Source of the DNA: JALYYC01 sp963795805
Lineage (GTDB): Bacteria; Chloroflexota; Dormibacteria; CF-121
Direction: 5' to 3'
Length of the DNA: 64,000 nucleotides
NCBI GenBank assembly: GCA_963795805.1
Contig: CAWCIV010000004.1
Coordinates: forward strand, 310,001-374,000
The notes under the pieces are model-generated. The model saw only the letters and a program-made list of their open reading frames with translations. It had not been told where the DNA came from and did no database searches. Shown here one piece after another: positions 17,355-26,438 of the stretch. How positions within the stretch are numbered: position 1 is the stretch's first letter; every line of letters starts with the position of its first letter. Both the position numbers and the translations under genes were made by a program.

Positions 17355-18521
17355 ATGACCTTACCCAACCTGCGCTCCATGATCCTGCGTCGGCGGGTCC
17401 CGTCGCTGGCGATCGCGCTGCTCGTCCCCTTCCTGGCGATTGCCCCGCTGCACCTGTTCTCGCCCGCGAAGGCCACCGCCCATGCCAACACCGCTCCGGT
17501 CCAGGTCGGCATCAGTTACAGTCCACGGCGGGCGGAAGCGCTGGGCATGGACTACCAGGCAGCCTTCCGTCGCCTCGAGGCGCTGCACTTCCGGGTGATC
17601 CGGCTGAGCGCCTACTGGAACCAGATCGACCAGGACGGCTACCGCCAGCTCGACTGGCTCATGCAGGAGGCGGCGCGGTCGAAGCAGCCGATCGCGTTAA
17701 CCGTTGGGATGAAAGGGCTGGGCTGGCCGGAGTTCTATATCCCGTCCGGCCTGAGTTCGGTTCCCGTCAAGGATGGCGGGGACGCCGCCGCCGATCCCAC
17801 GATCGCCGATGCGAGCATGGCATTCATCGCCGACACCGTCTTCCGCTACCGTGACAACCGGGCCCTGATCGCCTGGCAGGTCGAGAACGAGCCATTCAAT
17901 CGCTCCGGCCCGCATCGGCTATGGATCGACGCCGGCTTCCTCTCAGGGGAGATCGCCACCGTCCGGCGGCTGGACGAGCATCATCGACCGGTGATCGTCA
18001 ACGCCTTCAGCCATTTCAACCTCCTCTTCGACCAGGCCTCGGCCCGTCACCCGTTCGACGTCCGGGAACTGCTTGGGTTTCAAGCGGACAGTGCGGAGCA
18101 CGACAGCCTTGCCGTGCTCGAGAAGGGCGACATCCTCGGCCTGGACGTCTACACCGCGATCGGGTACCGGTTCCTCGGACAGAATCGCCTCAGCCGGGCG
18201 GATGGTGACTGGCCGGACCGGCTGGCTTCGCTCCATGGCCTGACCGTATCGCAGGGAAAGCAAGCCTGGATCACCGAGGCCCAGGCCGAACCGTGGGAGG
18301 CGTCGAAGGATACCTATACGAATCCCAAGAGCACCAGCCCAGCGGCGATCCGCAGCATCTTCAACAACCTCGCAGACTCCGGGTACAGCACCGTGTTGCT
18401 CTGGGGAAGCGAGTACTGGCTCTGGCGCGCCGACCACGGCGATCCCCGCTGGCTCGATACCGTGCGGCGGATCCTTTATGACGAGACCAAGGCGCCGCCG
18501 ATGCGCATGGCGCGGGTCTAG
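17355..18521 (+). CDS. secreted glycoside hydrolase, TIM-barrel clan GH-A type
   Basis: The product of about 388 residues begins with a signal sequence (RRVPSLAIALLVPFLAIAPL) ending near AHA. The body looks like a clan GH-A barrel: ISYSPRRAEALGMDY, FRVIRLSAYWNQID, acid/base Glu in WQVENEPF, and a likely nucleophile Glu in WITEAQAEPW. This suggests hydrolysis of a beta-linked glycan outside the membrane. I cannot assign a GH family. It is convergent with the MoaD-like gene. Confidence 0.72.
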   Translation: MTLPNLRSMILRRRVPSLAIALLVPFLAIAPLHLFSPAKATAHANTAPVQVGISYSPRRAEALGMDYQAAFRRLEALHFRVIRLSAYWNQIDQDGYRQLDWLMQEAARSKQPIALTVGMKGLGWPEFYIPSGLSSVPVKDGGDAAADPTIADASMAFIADTVFRYRDNRALIAWQVENEPFNRSGPHRLWIDAGFLSGEIATVRRLDEHHRPVIVNAFSHFNLLFDQASARHPFDVRELLGFQADSAEHDSLAVLEKGDILGLDVYTAIGYRFLGQNRLSRADGDWPDRLASLHGLTVSQGKQAWITEAQAEPWEASKDTYTNPKSTSPAAIRSIFNNLADSGYSTVLLWGSEYWLWRADHGDPRWLDTVRRILYDETKAPPMRMARV

Positions 18522-18533
18522 CCTGCCCTGCCC

Positions 18534-18830
18534 CTAGCCACCCGCCATGGCGCCGACCACCATGTATGGCTCGACACCGCTGGCGATGGCCTCGGGTACC
18601 GGCGCGTCTGGCGATTCATTGGAGAGATCCTCCTCGCAGCCGAAGAACCGAATGAAGGGCCGCCGATGAAACGTGACCTGGTCCCGGATCGTTCCGCGCA
18701 ACATCGGATAGCGCGCCTCGAGCGCATCGAGCACCGATCGCTGCGTGGGCGCGCCCGCGGGTTCCACCCGAATCTCCCCATCGACCTGCGCCAGTTTTCG
18801 CAGGTGGGTCGGCAGCACGACGCGGATCAC
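18534..18830 (-). CDS. MoaD/ThiS-family ubiquitin-like protein
   Basis: The GTG at 18830 overlaps the stop of the upstream BNR gene (GTGA), giving a 98-residue protein. It shows beta-grasp features: IRVVLPTHLRKLAQ, then a helix VLDALEARYPMLRG, and the C-terminal end VGAMAGG with the terminal di-glycine used for thiocarboxylation in MoaD and ThiS. No molybdopterin or thiamine synthesis genes are adjacent apart from thiO 4 kb away. The tight coupling to a propeller protein suggests a dedicated sulfur-carrier or conjugation role that I cannot name. Confidence 0.75.
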   Translation of the reverse strand: MIRVVLPTHLRKLAQVDGEIRVEPAGAPTQRSVLDALEARYPMLRGTIRDQVTFHRRPFIRFFGCEEDLSNESPDAPVPEAIASGVEPYMVVGAMAGG

Positions 18831-19942
18831 GCCAGGGTCTGAACCTCTACCGAGAGAACCTTCGGAAGGTCGCGCACGATCGGTATCCAGCTGTCGCCGG
18901 AATCGGCGGAGGCATAGACCTGGCCGCCCGTCGTTCCGAAGTAGACGCCGGCCGACTCGAGCGAGTCGACGGCCATGGCGTCCCGCAGCACGTTGACGTA
19001 ACAGTCTTTCTGGGGTAGGCCCCTGGTCAATGGCTCCCATTCCTCGCCACCGGTGCGGCTCCGGTAGACTCGCAGTTTCCCGTCGGGTGGCACGTGCTCG
19101 GAATCACTCTTGATCGGAACCACATAGATCGTGTTGGGCTCGTGGGGGTGCACGTCGATCGGGAAGCCGAAGTCGGTTGGCAGATTGCCGCTGACCTCCT
19201 GCCATGAGTCGCCGGCGTTGTCGCTCCGCATCACGTCCCAGTGCTTCTGCATGAAGAGGACATCGGGACGCGAGGGGTGCATCGCGAGACGGTGAACGCA
19301 ATGCCCGACCTCGGCATGGGGATCTGGAATGCCTTGCGAGGTCAACCCCTGGTTGATCGGACGCCATGTTTTTCCGTCATCGTCGGAGCGAAATGCACCA
19401 GCCGCTGAAATCGCGGTGAAGATCCGGCCCGGGTGGCCTGCGTCGAGAATGATCGTGTGTAGACACATCCCACCGGCGCCGGGGGCCCAGTACGGCGCGG
19501 TCTTATGTTGTCGCAAGCTCGAGAGCTCGTGCCAGGTCTGGCCACCGTCGGTCGTCCGAAACAGCGCGGCGTCTTCCGCGCCCGCGTAGACCGTGTCGGG
19601 ATCGTCAAGAGACGGTTCGAGGTGCCAGATCCGCTTGAACTCAAACGGACGCGACGTGCCGTCATACCAGAGGTGGGTTCCGGGCTCACCCTCGTACACG
19701 AACTTATTGCCAACGGGAGCCCACGTCTTCCCACCGTCGTCAGACCGCTGGATCAATTGACCAAACCAGCCGGTGTTCTGCGCCGCGTAGAGCCGATTCG
19801 GGTCGGCCGGAGAGCCCTTCGCATGGTAGATCTCCCAACCGCCGAAATGCGGCCCGCTCACGTCCCAGTTCTTGCGTCTTTCATCCGAACTGAGGACGAA
19901 GGCGCCCTTATGCGTGCCGACGAGAACCCGAACTCCGCTCAT
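18827..19942 (-). CDS. BNR/sortilin-type beta-propeller (exo-sialidase-like) protein
   Basis: This 371-residue protein carries repeated Asp-box/BNR motifs: RSDDGGKTWAPVG, RTTDGGQTWHE, RSDDDGKTWRP, RSDNAGDSWQE and SADSGDSWIP. It starts LVGTHKGAFVLSSD with no signal peptide, so it is probably cytoplasmic. A conserved His-rich part (HWDVM, DVHPHEPNTIY) could bind metal. True sialidase residues are not evident. AGGAGGG precedes the ATG. It is translationally coupled to the MoaD-like gene. Confidence 0.82.
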   Translation of the reverse strand: MSGVRVLVGTHKGAFVLSSDERRKNWDVSGPHFGGWEIYHAKGSPADPNRLYAAQNTGWFGQLIQRSDDGGKTWAPVGNKFVYEGEPGTHLWYDGTSRPFEFKRIWHLEPSLDDPDTVYAGAEDAALFRTTDGGQTWHELSSLRQHKTAPYWAPGAGGMCLHTIILDAGHPGRIFTAISAAGAFRSDDDGKTWRPINQGLTSQGIPDPHAEVGHCVHRLAMHPSRPDVLFMQKHWDVMRSDNAGDSWQEVSGNLPTDFGFPIDVHPHEPNTIYVVPIKSDSEHVPPDGKLRVYRSRTGGEEWEPLTRGLPQKDCYVNVLRDAMAVDSLESAGVYFGTTGGQVYASADSGDSWIPIVRDLPKVLSVEVQTLA

Positions 19943-19963
19943 CCCTTTCCCTCCTGAAGGCGG

Positions 19964-21187
19964 TTAGAACACTGCCCAGTTTACCGTTGAGAGGTCGTCA
20001 TCGCTGAAGGGCTGGCCCGGCTGTTGGAGATAGAGATAGCCGATCAAGCGCGTCACGCGTGGCTCCTGATAGTAGTAGCGGCGGTGCTGCTCGTAGGCGG
20101 TGGAGTGGATCTTCTGCGCGCTCTGCCCCTGCGCCGCGCTCTCTTCGGCAGTCAGGATGAGCTCGTAGTTCTCAATGAAACGCGCCAGGCGCTGGTCGCG
20201 GTACCCGGTCAGCCGCGCGGGGGTCGGTGAAGCGAGCTCCGCCTTGATCCGGTCGAAGTCCAGGCGCATCGTGCGCAGCGAACCGGCGGCCGGCGAGCTC
20301 TGGGTTTCGCGATCCAGATCCCGGTTCAGGATCGCGAGATCAGTCACGACCCGGTCGAGGTAGGCGGACTCCTCAGCCGTGAGGTCGTCGGGACGCACGT
20401 AGGGGAGGGTCCGGCCCCCGTGCAAGAGGTCGACCACCTCGTAGCCGACCTCGCCGTTCTTGCCCGTGTCTTGCAGGAAAAACGCGTTGACCGGCGGCGA
20501 TTGCTGGGCACTGTATCGATAGAAACCAACCCGATGCGACTGGACCTCCTTCTGCTTGGCCTGGTGTTCCGACAGGCACAGGTCATGCCAGCCGGTGAGA
20601 TCCGAGCGTTGCAAGACGAAGAGCCGCGCGTTGGAGTAGGCGGCGATCGCCGTACCCGTCGTGTCAAGGACGATCGCCTCATACAACGCGGCGTCCTGCT
20701 TGGTGGCAGCCAGCGCTTGCGTGAGCGAATTGACCGCGGCCAGGTCGAGGGGTCGCTGGCCATACGCGTTCATCTCGAGCGTGCTCCCACTCCGCCAGCA
20801 GTGCAGGGGTTGAAAGCCGGGGCCGGCCGCCGGACAGGCGAGACTCTGCTCGCCGTCGTTGACTGAGATCCCGCCGAAGGCCAGAAACGCCGCCGTGATG
20901 CCGACCCCCACCGCGGTCAGCCCGAGGGTCCAGACCGTCAACCCACGGGCTCGAGCACGACGGGCCCAGCGCGCCAGCAGGAGGAGCACGGCCGCGAGGG
21001 GGATGAAGAGAACCGTCGATGAAAGCAACCGGAACACGGTGTCGGCGCGGGCGGTGCACGGCATTCCCGGGTAGAGGGAGCCAGCCCGAAGCGGGGCGAT
21101 CAACCAGGCGGTGAGGAGGACGGCGGCCGGCCATGCTCGCCTCGCCCACCGCCACCGGTGGCTGGGGTTGGCCGCGGCGACCGTCAC
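19964..21187 (-). CDS. membrane protein of unknown function
   Basis: This 407-residue protein has three predicted N-terminal membrane spans (about residues 17-35, 52-70 and 82-104). A soluble domain of about 300 residues with mixed helices and strands follows. Two Cys residues in the loop after the last span (SLACPAAGPGFQPLHCW) could form a disulfide outside the cell. No family is recognised. Its ATG overlaps the stop of the patatin gene (ATGA), implying cotranslation. Confidence 0.6.
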   Translation of the reverse strand: MTVAAANPSHRWRWARRAWPAAVLLTAWLIAPLRAGSLYPGMPCTARADTVFRLLSSTVLFIPLAAVLLLLARWARRARARGLTVWTLGLTAVGVGITAAFLAFGGISVNDGEQSLACPAAGPGFQPLHCWRSGSTLEMNAYGQRPLDLAAVNSLTQALAATKQDAALYEAIVLDTTGTAIAAYSNARLFVLQRSDLTGWHDLCLSEHQAKQKEVQSHRVGFYRYSAQQSPPVNAFFLQDTGKNGEVGYEVVDLLHGGRTLPYVRPDDLTAEESAYLDRVVTDLAILNRDLDRETQSSPAAGSLRTMRLDFDRIKAELASPTPARLTGYRDQRLARFIENYELILTAEESAAQGQSAQKIHSTAYEQHRRYYYQEPRVTRLIGYLYLQQPGQPFSDDDLSTVNWAVF

Positions 21188-22155
21188 TGCGCCAACGAGA
21201 CCAGCGTAGAGCGCCGCTGCGGAAGCATGACATGAATCCCGGGTGTGACCTGGCCGTCCGCAGTCAGCCCACCGCCCTGGAGGAAGGCGCGCGTCCGCGC
21301 GTACGATTCGTCGATCAATCGCTCGACCTGGCTGAAGTCCGTCCCCTCCGTTCCAAACTCGACGTTGGGGACCAGCAGGCTGATCTGTGCCTGGCCCGCG
21401 TAGCGCTGGTACTCCTCGATGGTGCGCTGGGCAAGCATGATCTGGATGCTCTGGGCCAGCACCCCGGCCAGGTTGTTGCTGGGAGGCCTCCGGGGATTCG
21501 ACGTGCTGTTGTCGATGGCGATGACATGCGTGGCGCCCAGCTGGATCGCCTCAGCCAGCCCCACGTTTTCCGCCACGGCGCCGTCGACGAACTCCTCATC
21601 GCCGATGCGGTACGGGTTGAAGACGCCGGGAATCGCCGACGACGCTGCCACGGCGTCCGGCACGCTGCCGGTGGTGAAGATCTCCTTGCGCGCGCGCGTC
21701 AGGTTGGTGGCGATTACCGCGCAGGGCAGCACCAGTTGATCAAAGGTTGGCGGAAGGTTCATGGTCGCGAGGCGGCGGAGGTAGCGGCTGTCGAAGAAAC
21801 TGTTGTGACTGCGCATGTAGCGGACCGCCATTCGAAGCGGGTTGCGGTTGAAGAGGTCCCGGTTGCGGATCGACCGCCAGACGAGGGCCAGCCGCGCGAT
21901 GGTCTCGAGGTCGGGCTTGGATGCGAGCGCCACGGCATTGAAGGCCCCGGAGCTGCAGCCAACCACGGCGTCCGGCTTGATGCCGGCTTCGAGCAGCGCC
22001 CGAAGCGCCCCCACGGTACAGGCCCCGCGGCTGCCGCCGCCACCCAGGACGAACACGAGCCGACGCTCCGGGCCAGGAGGCTGCGAAGCGGGCGGCCGGC
22101 GTCGGCGCCACCAGGACAGCATGGATGGAGATCGCCAGAATCCAGTTTCGGGCAT
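21184..22155 (-). CDS. patatin-like phospholipase
   Basis: This 323-residue protein has all patatin landmarks: oxyanion loop GGGGSRGA, nucleophile Ser in GCSSG, and catalytic Asp in FVDGAVAEN. Ser-Asp dyad enzymes of this type hydrolyse acyl lipids. The N-terminal basic/Trp stretch SWWRRRRPP could help membrane association. A second ATG at 22122 is possible. It is followed without a gap by the membrane protein gene, which may place or regulate it at the membrane. Confidence 0.87.
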   Translation of the reverse strand: MPETGFWRSPSMLSWWRRRRPPASQPPGPERRLVFVLGGGGSRGACTVGALRALLEAGIKPDAVVGCSSGAFNAVALASKPDLETIARLALVWRSIRNRDLFNRNPLRMAVRYMRSHNSFFDSRYLRRLATMNLPPTFDQLVLPCAVIATNLTRARKEIFTTGSVPDAVAASSAIPGVFNPYRIGDEEFVDGAVAENVGLAEAIQLGATHVIAIDNSTSNPRRPPSNNLAGVLAQSIQIMLAQRTIEEYQRYAGQAQISLLVPNVEFGTEGTDFSQVERLIDESYARTRAFLQGGGLTADGQVTPGIHVMLPQRRSTLVSLAQ

Positions 22156-22340
22156 GGAGCTTACGGATCAGGTCTCGGACCCGGCACCGCATCGTGAGTG
22201 TAGCCGGTCGAAGCCAGCCGCCTGACGCCCGGGCACAAGGAAGGCCACGTCGGCTACGTTGTCTCGGTCGTGGGTTCCTATTCGGCGCGGCCGTCCCTAT
22301 GGTATTCTATGTTAGCCTTTGGGTATCACGTTTCTTGGCC

Positions 22341-22553
22341 ATGCGCTGTCCGTATTTAGAGCAGATCATCCGAAAGCAGAAGGCCTTCATCAAGGTCTTT
22401 CAGGCCGATTGCCACGTCGACGGGAAGGTCCACCAGTTCCGCGGCCTGGCGCGATGGCCGTCCCCGCCGTGCATCGGCAAGATGGCGACCTGCCTCCTCT
22501 ATCAGGAAGCGCGGTCGACTGAAGACCTGCGCTTGCGCCGCTTGATCGACTGA
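22341..22553 (+). CDS. small cysteine-containing protein of unknown function
   Basis: From the ATG at 22341 the product has 70 residues with four Cys, starting MRCPYLEQIIRKQKAFIKVF. Codons follow the G/C-ending pattern of the window, supporting real coding. The Cys spacing (residue 3, then about 30, 49 and 55) could bind metal, but no known zinc motif is evident. The frame extends further upstream with unlikely sequence. The thiO promoter overlaps its end. Confidence 0.45.
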   Translation: MRCPYLEQIIRKQKAFIKVFQADCHVDGKVHQFRGLARWPSPPCIGKMATCLLYQEARSTEDLRLRRLID

Positions 22554-22569
22554 GACCCGCCGCTAAGAT
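22542..22569 (+). promoter_or_regulatory. promoter of thiO, probably leaderless
   Basis: TTGATC (22542-22547) and TAAGAT (22564-22569) are 16 bp apart. The ATG begins six bases after the -10, so transcription would start at or next to the start codon. Confidence 0.45.
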
Positions 22570-22575
22570 CGGGAC

Positions 22576-23694
22576 ATGAGTCCCGACGTCGTGATCGTTG
22601 GCGCCGGAGCGATCGGGGCCTCGATCGGCTACTCGCTGACGAAGGCTGGCGCTCGCGTCATGCTGCTGGATCGTGGCGACGTCGGGGCGCAGGCGACCCA
22701 GGCGTCGGCCGGCATGCTCATCCCCCTCTCGGAGAGCGGCGGCCCGGGTCCGTTCACCGACCTGGCGATGGAGAGCGTCCGCCTCTACCCCGCCCTGGAT
22801 GCTGAACTGTACGACCGCACCGGTGTGGACATCGGGTTTCGCCCGGCCGCCCTGCTCCGCGTTGCCCTGGACGAGCTGGAGGAGCATGCCCTGCGAGCGC
22901 GGCGTGCCTGGCAGGAGCGCGCGGGGATCCAGGTCGCCTGGCTAGATCCGGCGAGCGCGCTCGAGGTCGAGCCCGGATTGACACCCGAGGTGCGCGCCGC
23001 GCTCTACTACGCCAACGATCACCAGGTCAACCCGCTCGCCCTGGCTCGAGCCTTGACGCGGGCCGCGGTCGACCGGGGCATGGTCCTGCGGGAGCGCACG
23101 CCGGTCGATGGCCTGTGCCTGACGGGCGACCGGGCCGTGGGGATCCGCAGCGGGAGTGAGACCATTTCCGCCGGGGAAGTCGTCCTTGCGACCGGGGCGT
23201 GGTCCTCGACATGGGGGGAAGCGTTGCGGATGGCCATCCCGGTCCGCCCGGTTCGCGGTCAAATTGTGGCGCTCGAGACGCGCGGCAGCGCGCTTCGAAC
23301 GGTCGTATTCTCGGACGCCGGCTATCTGGTGAGCAAACCGGAAGGCCTCACCTACGTCGGCACCACCGAGGAAGAGGCGGGTTTCGATGCCAGACCGACC
23401 GCGGCTGGCGTGGCCGGTCTGCTGGCCGTCGTTCCGCGTCTTGTCCCGGGCCTTGCCGCGGCGACCTTCTCGCATGCCTGGGCCGGGCTGCGCCCGGGGA
23501 CGCCCGACGGTCTGCCCCTGCTCGGCCGGGTGCCGGGCTGGCAGGGCGTGACGCTCGCCACCGGGCATTTCCGCAATGGCATCCTGCTGGCGCCGGTGAC
23601 CGGCACGGTGATCGCCGACCTGCTGCGCCTTCAGCGCCCTCGGATGGCCCTCGAGGCCTTCGATCCGGCGCGGTTTGTCGTGCGTGCCGCCTGA
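22576..23694 (+). CDS. thiO: glycine oxidase ThiO family FAD-dependent oxidoreductase
   Basis: This 372-residue D-amino-acid-oxidase-fold flavoprotein begins with the dinucleotide-binding motif VVIVGAGAIGASIGYSL. It has ASAGMLIP, QVNPLALARAL, the second FAD contact VLATGAWSS, and the C-terminal GLRPGTPDGLPLLGR and GHFRNGILLAP. These match ThiO, which oxidises glycine to the imine used for the thiazole of thiamine. No other thiamine gene is adjacent, so the role is inferred from family. Confidence 0.82.
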   Translation: MSPDVVIVGAGAIGASIGYSLTKAGARVMLLDRGDVGAQATQASAGMLIPLSESGGPGPFTDLAMESVRLYPALDAELYDRTGVDIGFRPAALLRVALDELEEHALRARRAWQERAGIQVAWLDPASALEVEPGLTPEVRAALYYANDHQVNPLALARALTRAAVDRGMVLRERTPVDGLCLTGDRAVGIRSGSETISAGEVVLATGAWSSTWGEALRMAIPVRPVRGQIVALETRGSALRTVVFSDAGYLVSKPEGLTYVGTTEEEAGFDARPTAAGVAGLLAVVPRLVPGLAAATFSHAWAGLRPGTPDGLPLLGRVPGWQGVTLATGHFRNGILLAPVTGTVIADLLRLQRPRMALEAFDPARFVVRAA

Positions 23695-24061
23695 CACCCC
23701 ACAGAAATTCGAGCGTCGCGCGGATGGATTTCGCCATGCCGCGGCCGGAGGCCTCTGGCTCGCGCCACTCCTCTACCTCGAGCACGCTCGGTTCGGGCCG
23801 GGCTGGTATGGGAAGGTCGTCAGTGCCGATCCGGATCGATTGCGCGTGTGGGCGAGAAGCAAGGGGATTCCGGAGCGCGCGCTCGAGCTCAAGTCGATGC
23901 CCGACGTCGACTCAGGCCCGCGCCGTGGCCGCCGGCGAATCCCCGGCTATCACGTCGACCTGTGGGGGGCGCGCCTGGCGCTCGCCTACGATCCGGCGGA
24001 TCTCGCGCGGCATCGCACGCGGATCAGTAGCGGTCCACCGCCTTCAGACCCGAGCCGGTGA
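23684..24061 (+). CDS. small protein, remotely DUF4031-like
   Basis: Using the GTG at 23684, which overlaps the end of thiO, the product has about 125 residues. The stretch GKVVSADPDRLRVWARSKGIPERALELK has the spacing seen in DUF4031-type proteins, and GYHVDLWGARLALAYD is also conserved-looking. The similarity is by eye and weak. The 3' end overlaps the convergent threonine-synthase-like gene by 38 bp. Confidence 0.45.
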   Translation: MPPDTPQKFERRADGFRHAAAGGLWLAPLLYLEHARFGPGWYGKVVSADPDRLRVWARSKGIPERALELKSMPDVDSGPRRGRRRIPGYHVDLWGARLALAYDPADLARHRTRISSGPPPSDPSR

Positions 24062-25031
24062 TAATCACGACCGCACCCGCGGGAAGGTTGAGCGCCCGAG
24101 CGCCGGCCAGGGCGGTGGCCGAGGTGGGCTCGATGAGAAGCCCGCGCGCCGCCTCGGCGCGCCAGGTCTGCTCGATGGCGGCCTCGGGAACGGCGATCCA
24201 TCGACCGCCGCTGTATCGCACCGCGGCGTAGCTCCGTTCCGCCCGGGTCGGCTCCGGGATTCGAATGCCGTCCGCAATCGATGGTTGACGCACGACCGGC
24301 GCCGGGCGTCCGATCGCGGCGCCACGGACGAGTGGGGCGCAGGCCTCGGACTGCACGCCGTGCAGGCGGGGCGCGCGGTTCAGCCGTCCGGATGACACGA
24401 GCTCGCCGAACCCGAGCGCCAGCCCAATGAGCACCGTACCCTGGCCGACCGGGGTCACGACATCCTGCAGGTCGGGCCCAAGGGCCTCGAACAGTTCATA
24501 GGCGATCGTCTTGACTCCCTCGAGAAAGGCGTCGTCGCGGGCATGGCCCACGTCGTACGCAGTTTTCGCCGCCGCCACGGCGGCCTCGGTAACGGCTGAG
24601 CGGGGGCCGGACACCGTGACCAGGTCGGCACCGAGGGCACGAATCGCCCGCGCTTTAGAGGGGATGATGTCGTCCGGCGAAAACACCTGCGCCCTGAGCC
24701 CGGCCGCCGCCGCATAGGCCGCGATCGCCGTCCCGGCGTTGCCCGATGAGTCCTCGACCACCGTGGTGGCACCTGCCGCTCGCGCGGCGCTGATCGCGGT
24801 GGCGGCACCGCGGTCCTTGAACGAGCCGGTCGGCGACAGGCCCTCGAGTTTCAGGAGCCATCTGTCGTGCGGCACCAGCGGGGTTCCACCCTCGCCGAGG
24901 CTGACAGGCTCGCCCCGGATGGCGAGGTCGGCGCGGTAGCGCCACAGGCCCGATCCGGACCAGGTTCCCCGGTTAGAGGACTTTGCCAATGGCGGGATCG
25001 AGAAAGTCGCGGGTGAGGGGAAAGGGTTCAT
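24024..25031 (-). CDS. threonine synthase-like PLP-dependent enzyme
   Basis: This fold-type II PLP enzyme has the lysine anchor in SPTGSFKDRGA and the phosphate-binding-type SSGNAGTAIAAYA, both typical of threonine synthase (O-phosphohomoserine to threonine). TPVGQGTVLIGLALGF and ITGSGLKAVDRY complete the barrel. At about 335 residues it is slightly short. The start is uncertain: ATG at 25031 or 25052, or a TTG at 24989 that would reduce the overlap with the upstream gene. A threonine dehydratase-like role cannot be excluded. Confidence 0.75.
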   Translation of the reverse strand: MNPFPSPATFSIPPLAKSSNRGTWSGSGLWRYRADLAIRGEPVSLGEGGTPLVPHDRWLLKLEGLSPTGSFKDRGAATAISAARAAGATTVVEDSSGNAGTAIAAYAAAAGLRAQVFSPDDIIPSKARAIRALGADLVTVSGPRSAVTEAAVAAAKTAYDVGHARDDAFLEGVKTIAYELFEALGPDLQDVVTPVGQGTVLIGLALGFGELVSSGRLNRAPRLHGVQSEACAPLVRGAAIGRPAPVVRQPSIADGIRIPEPTRAERSYAAVRYSGGRWIAVPEAAIEQTWRAEAARGLLIEPTSATALAGARALNLPAGAVVIITGSGLKAVDRY

Positions 25032-26175
25032 AACTGCTGACCCGCCCGTCACGTCCGATCAGCACGCTCACGGGAAGTCCATGCTTCAGTTCGATCCCGT
25101 AGGCATGGCTGGCCGCGCCCTCTGGATCCAGAACCGGCGCCGGCTGCAGCCCAAGGCTTTGCCAGAAGCGCCGCACCGTCTCGGATGATTCGTTGCCGTA
25201 GTCGATCGCGACCACCTGGAAGCCCTGGTCTTTGTGCGCCAGATACTCCTCGTGGATCAGCGGCAGCTCATCCCGGCATGGTCCGCACCAGGTCGCCCAG
25301 AAATTGATGAGCACCGGCTTGCCCTTCAGGTCGGCGAGCGAGACCGAATGGCCGTTGACATCCTTCAGGGAAAAATTCGGCGCCGGGCTCCCCACCTTGA
25401 GCGGTCCCTGCGCCGGTGGCGTCGGCGCCGACGCGACCGCCTGGAAGTGGGAGTCGAAGGGCGTGGTCATGCTGACCAGGGGAAACCAGCTGTTGAACAA
25501 CGTCAGCCGATTCGAAAAGATGAGCAGGCCCATCGCGATCAAGAACACCGCCGCGATGGCGTTCAGCGCGGGGTAGGCCCCGCGGACGCGGGCGAGCAGG
25601 CGGGTCAGCATCCCGGAGAGCCCGGCCGCGACCAGGAACGGGAGACCGAGTCCGAGGGAGTAGGAGGCCAGCAGGATGGCGCCCTGGGCGGCCGTTCCGC
25701 TGCTGCCGGCTCGCAACAGGATCGCGGCCAGGATCGGGCCGACGCAGGGCGTCCAGCCGATCGCGAAGGCGAGGCCGATGACATACGACGCCCAGGGCGC
25801 CCGGGGCAGTCGGTGCGCGATGTCGAAGCGCCGTTCTCCCATCAGCCCGGGAATCCGCTGCAGCGTCAGCAGGGCGACCCCGATCAGGATCAGCGCCGCG
25901 CCGGCGATCTGGAGGAGCACCGGCCGAAAGGCCTGCAGGTCGGCGCCCAGCAACCCGAACGAGGCACCCAGCGCCACGAAGGCGGTGCTGAAACCCAGCA
26001 CGAAGAGGCCGGCGTTCCCGAGCACGCGGGCCTGCTGCCGGACGGTCGCCTGTCCGCCAGGCGTCATCGCCTGGCCACCCATGTAGGTCACGTAGGCCGG
26101 GACGAGGGGAAGCACGCAGGTGGAGGCGAACGAAAGAAGTCCCGCGAGGAACGCCAGCGTGAGGTCGAGGATCAT
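24973..26175 (-). CDS. CcdA-TlpA fusion, thiol-disulfide transport and exchange
   Basis: The first 230 residues form a six-span CcdA/DsbD-type domain with the two conserved Cys of electron transfer across the membrane (FASTCVLPLVPAY and GWTPCVGP). After a linker, residues 265-400 are a TlpA/ResA-type thioredoxin domain with active site WATWCGPCRDE. Such fusions pass electrons from cytoplasmic thioredoxin to extracytoplasmic disulfides, for example in cytochrome c maturation. It overlaps the anti-sigma gene (ATGA), placing thiol exchange in the same operon as a redox-type sigma system. Confidence 0.88.
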   Translation of the reverse strand: MILDLTLAFLAGLLSFASTCVLPLVPAYVTYMGGQAMTPGGQATVRQQARVLGNAGLFVLGFSTAFVALGASFGLLGADLQAFRPVLLQIAGAALILIGVALLTLQRIPGLMGERRFDIAHRLPRAPWASYVIGLAFAIGWTPCVGPILAAILLRAGSSGTAAQGAILLASYSLGLGLPFLVAAGLSGMLTRLLARVRGAYPALNAIAAVFLIAMGLLIFSNRLTLFNSWFPLVSMTTPFDSHFQAVASAPTPPAQGPLKVGSPAPNFSLKDVNGHSVSLADLKGKPVLINFWATWCGPCRDELPLIHEEYLAHKDQGFQVVAIDYGNESSETVRRFWQSLGLQPAPVLDPEGAASHAYGIELKHGLPVSVLIGRDGRVSSYEPFPLTRDFLDPAIGKVL

Positions 26176-26438
26176 CGAACCGGGTCGGATTTCTCGACAG
26201 TCAGCTTCCGCACCCAGGCGCGAAGACGGGCCGGGGCGTCATCGGTGCAGCATTCTTTGCGCACGAGTCGCTTCAGCTCAGCCTGGAAATCGAAAACTTG
26301 CTCGCAGGGGGGACAGGACTGCAGATGCACCTTGACCTGCCCGACCTCCTCGTCGCTCAGCTCCCGGTCGAGATACATCGAGAGCCGGCCCATCGTGTCC
26401 TGGCAATCCATCGGGTCCTTGCAGTCCGGGCCCGTCAT
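26172..26438 (-). CDS. zinc-binding anti-sigma factor, RsrA/ZAS type
   Basis: This 88-residue protein has the ZAS motif HLQSCPPC (His-x3-Cys-x2-Cys) preceded by a Cys near residue 12, and a second Cys pair in KECCTDDAPARLR, as in RsrA-type thiol-sensing anti-sigma factors. Disulfide stress would release zinc and free the sigma factor. There is no membrane span. The ATG overlaps the sigma factor stop (TGATG), consistent with cotranslation. Confidence 0.85.
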   Translation of the reverse strand: MTGPDCKDPMDCQDTMGRLSMYLDRELSDEEVGQVKVHLQSCPPCEQVFDFQAELKRLVRKECCTDDAPARLRAWVRKLTVEKSDPVR

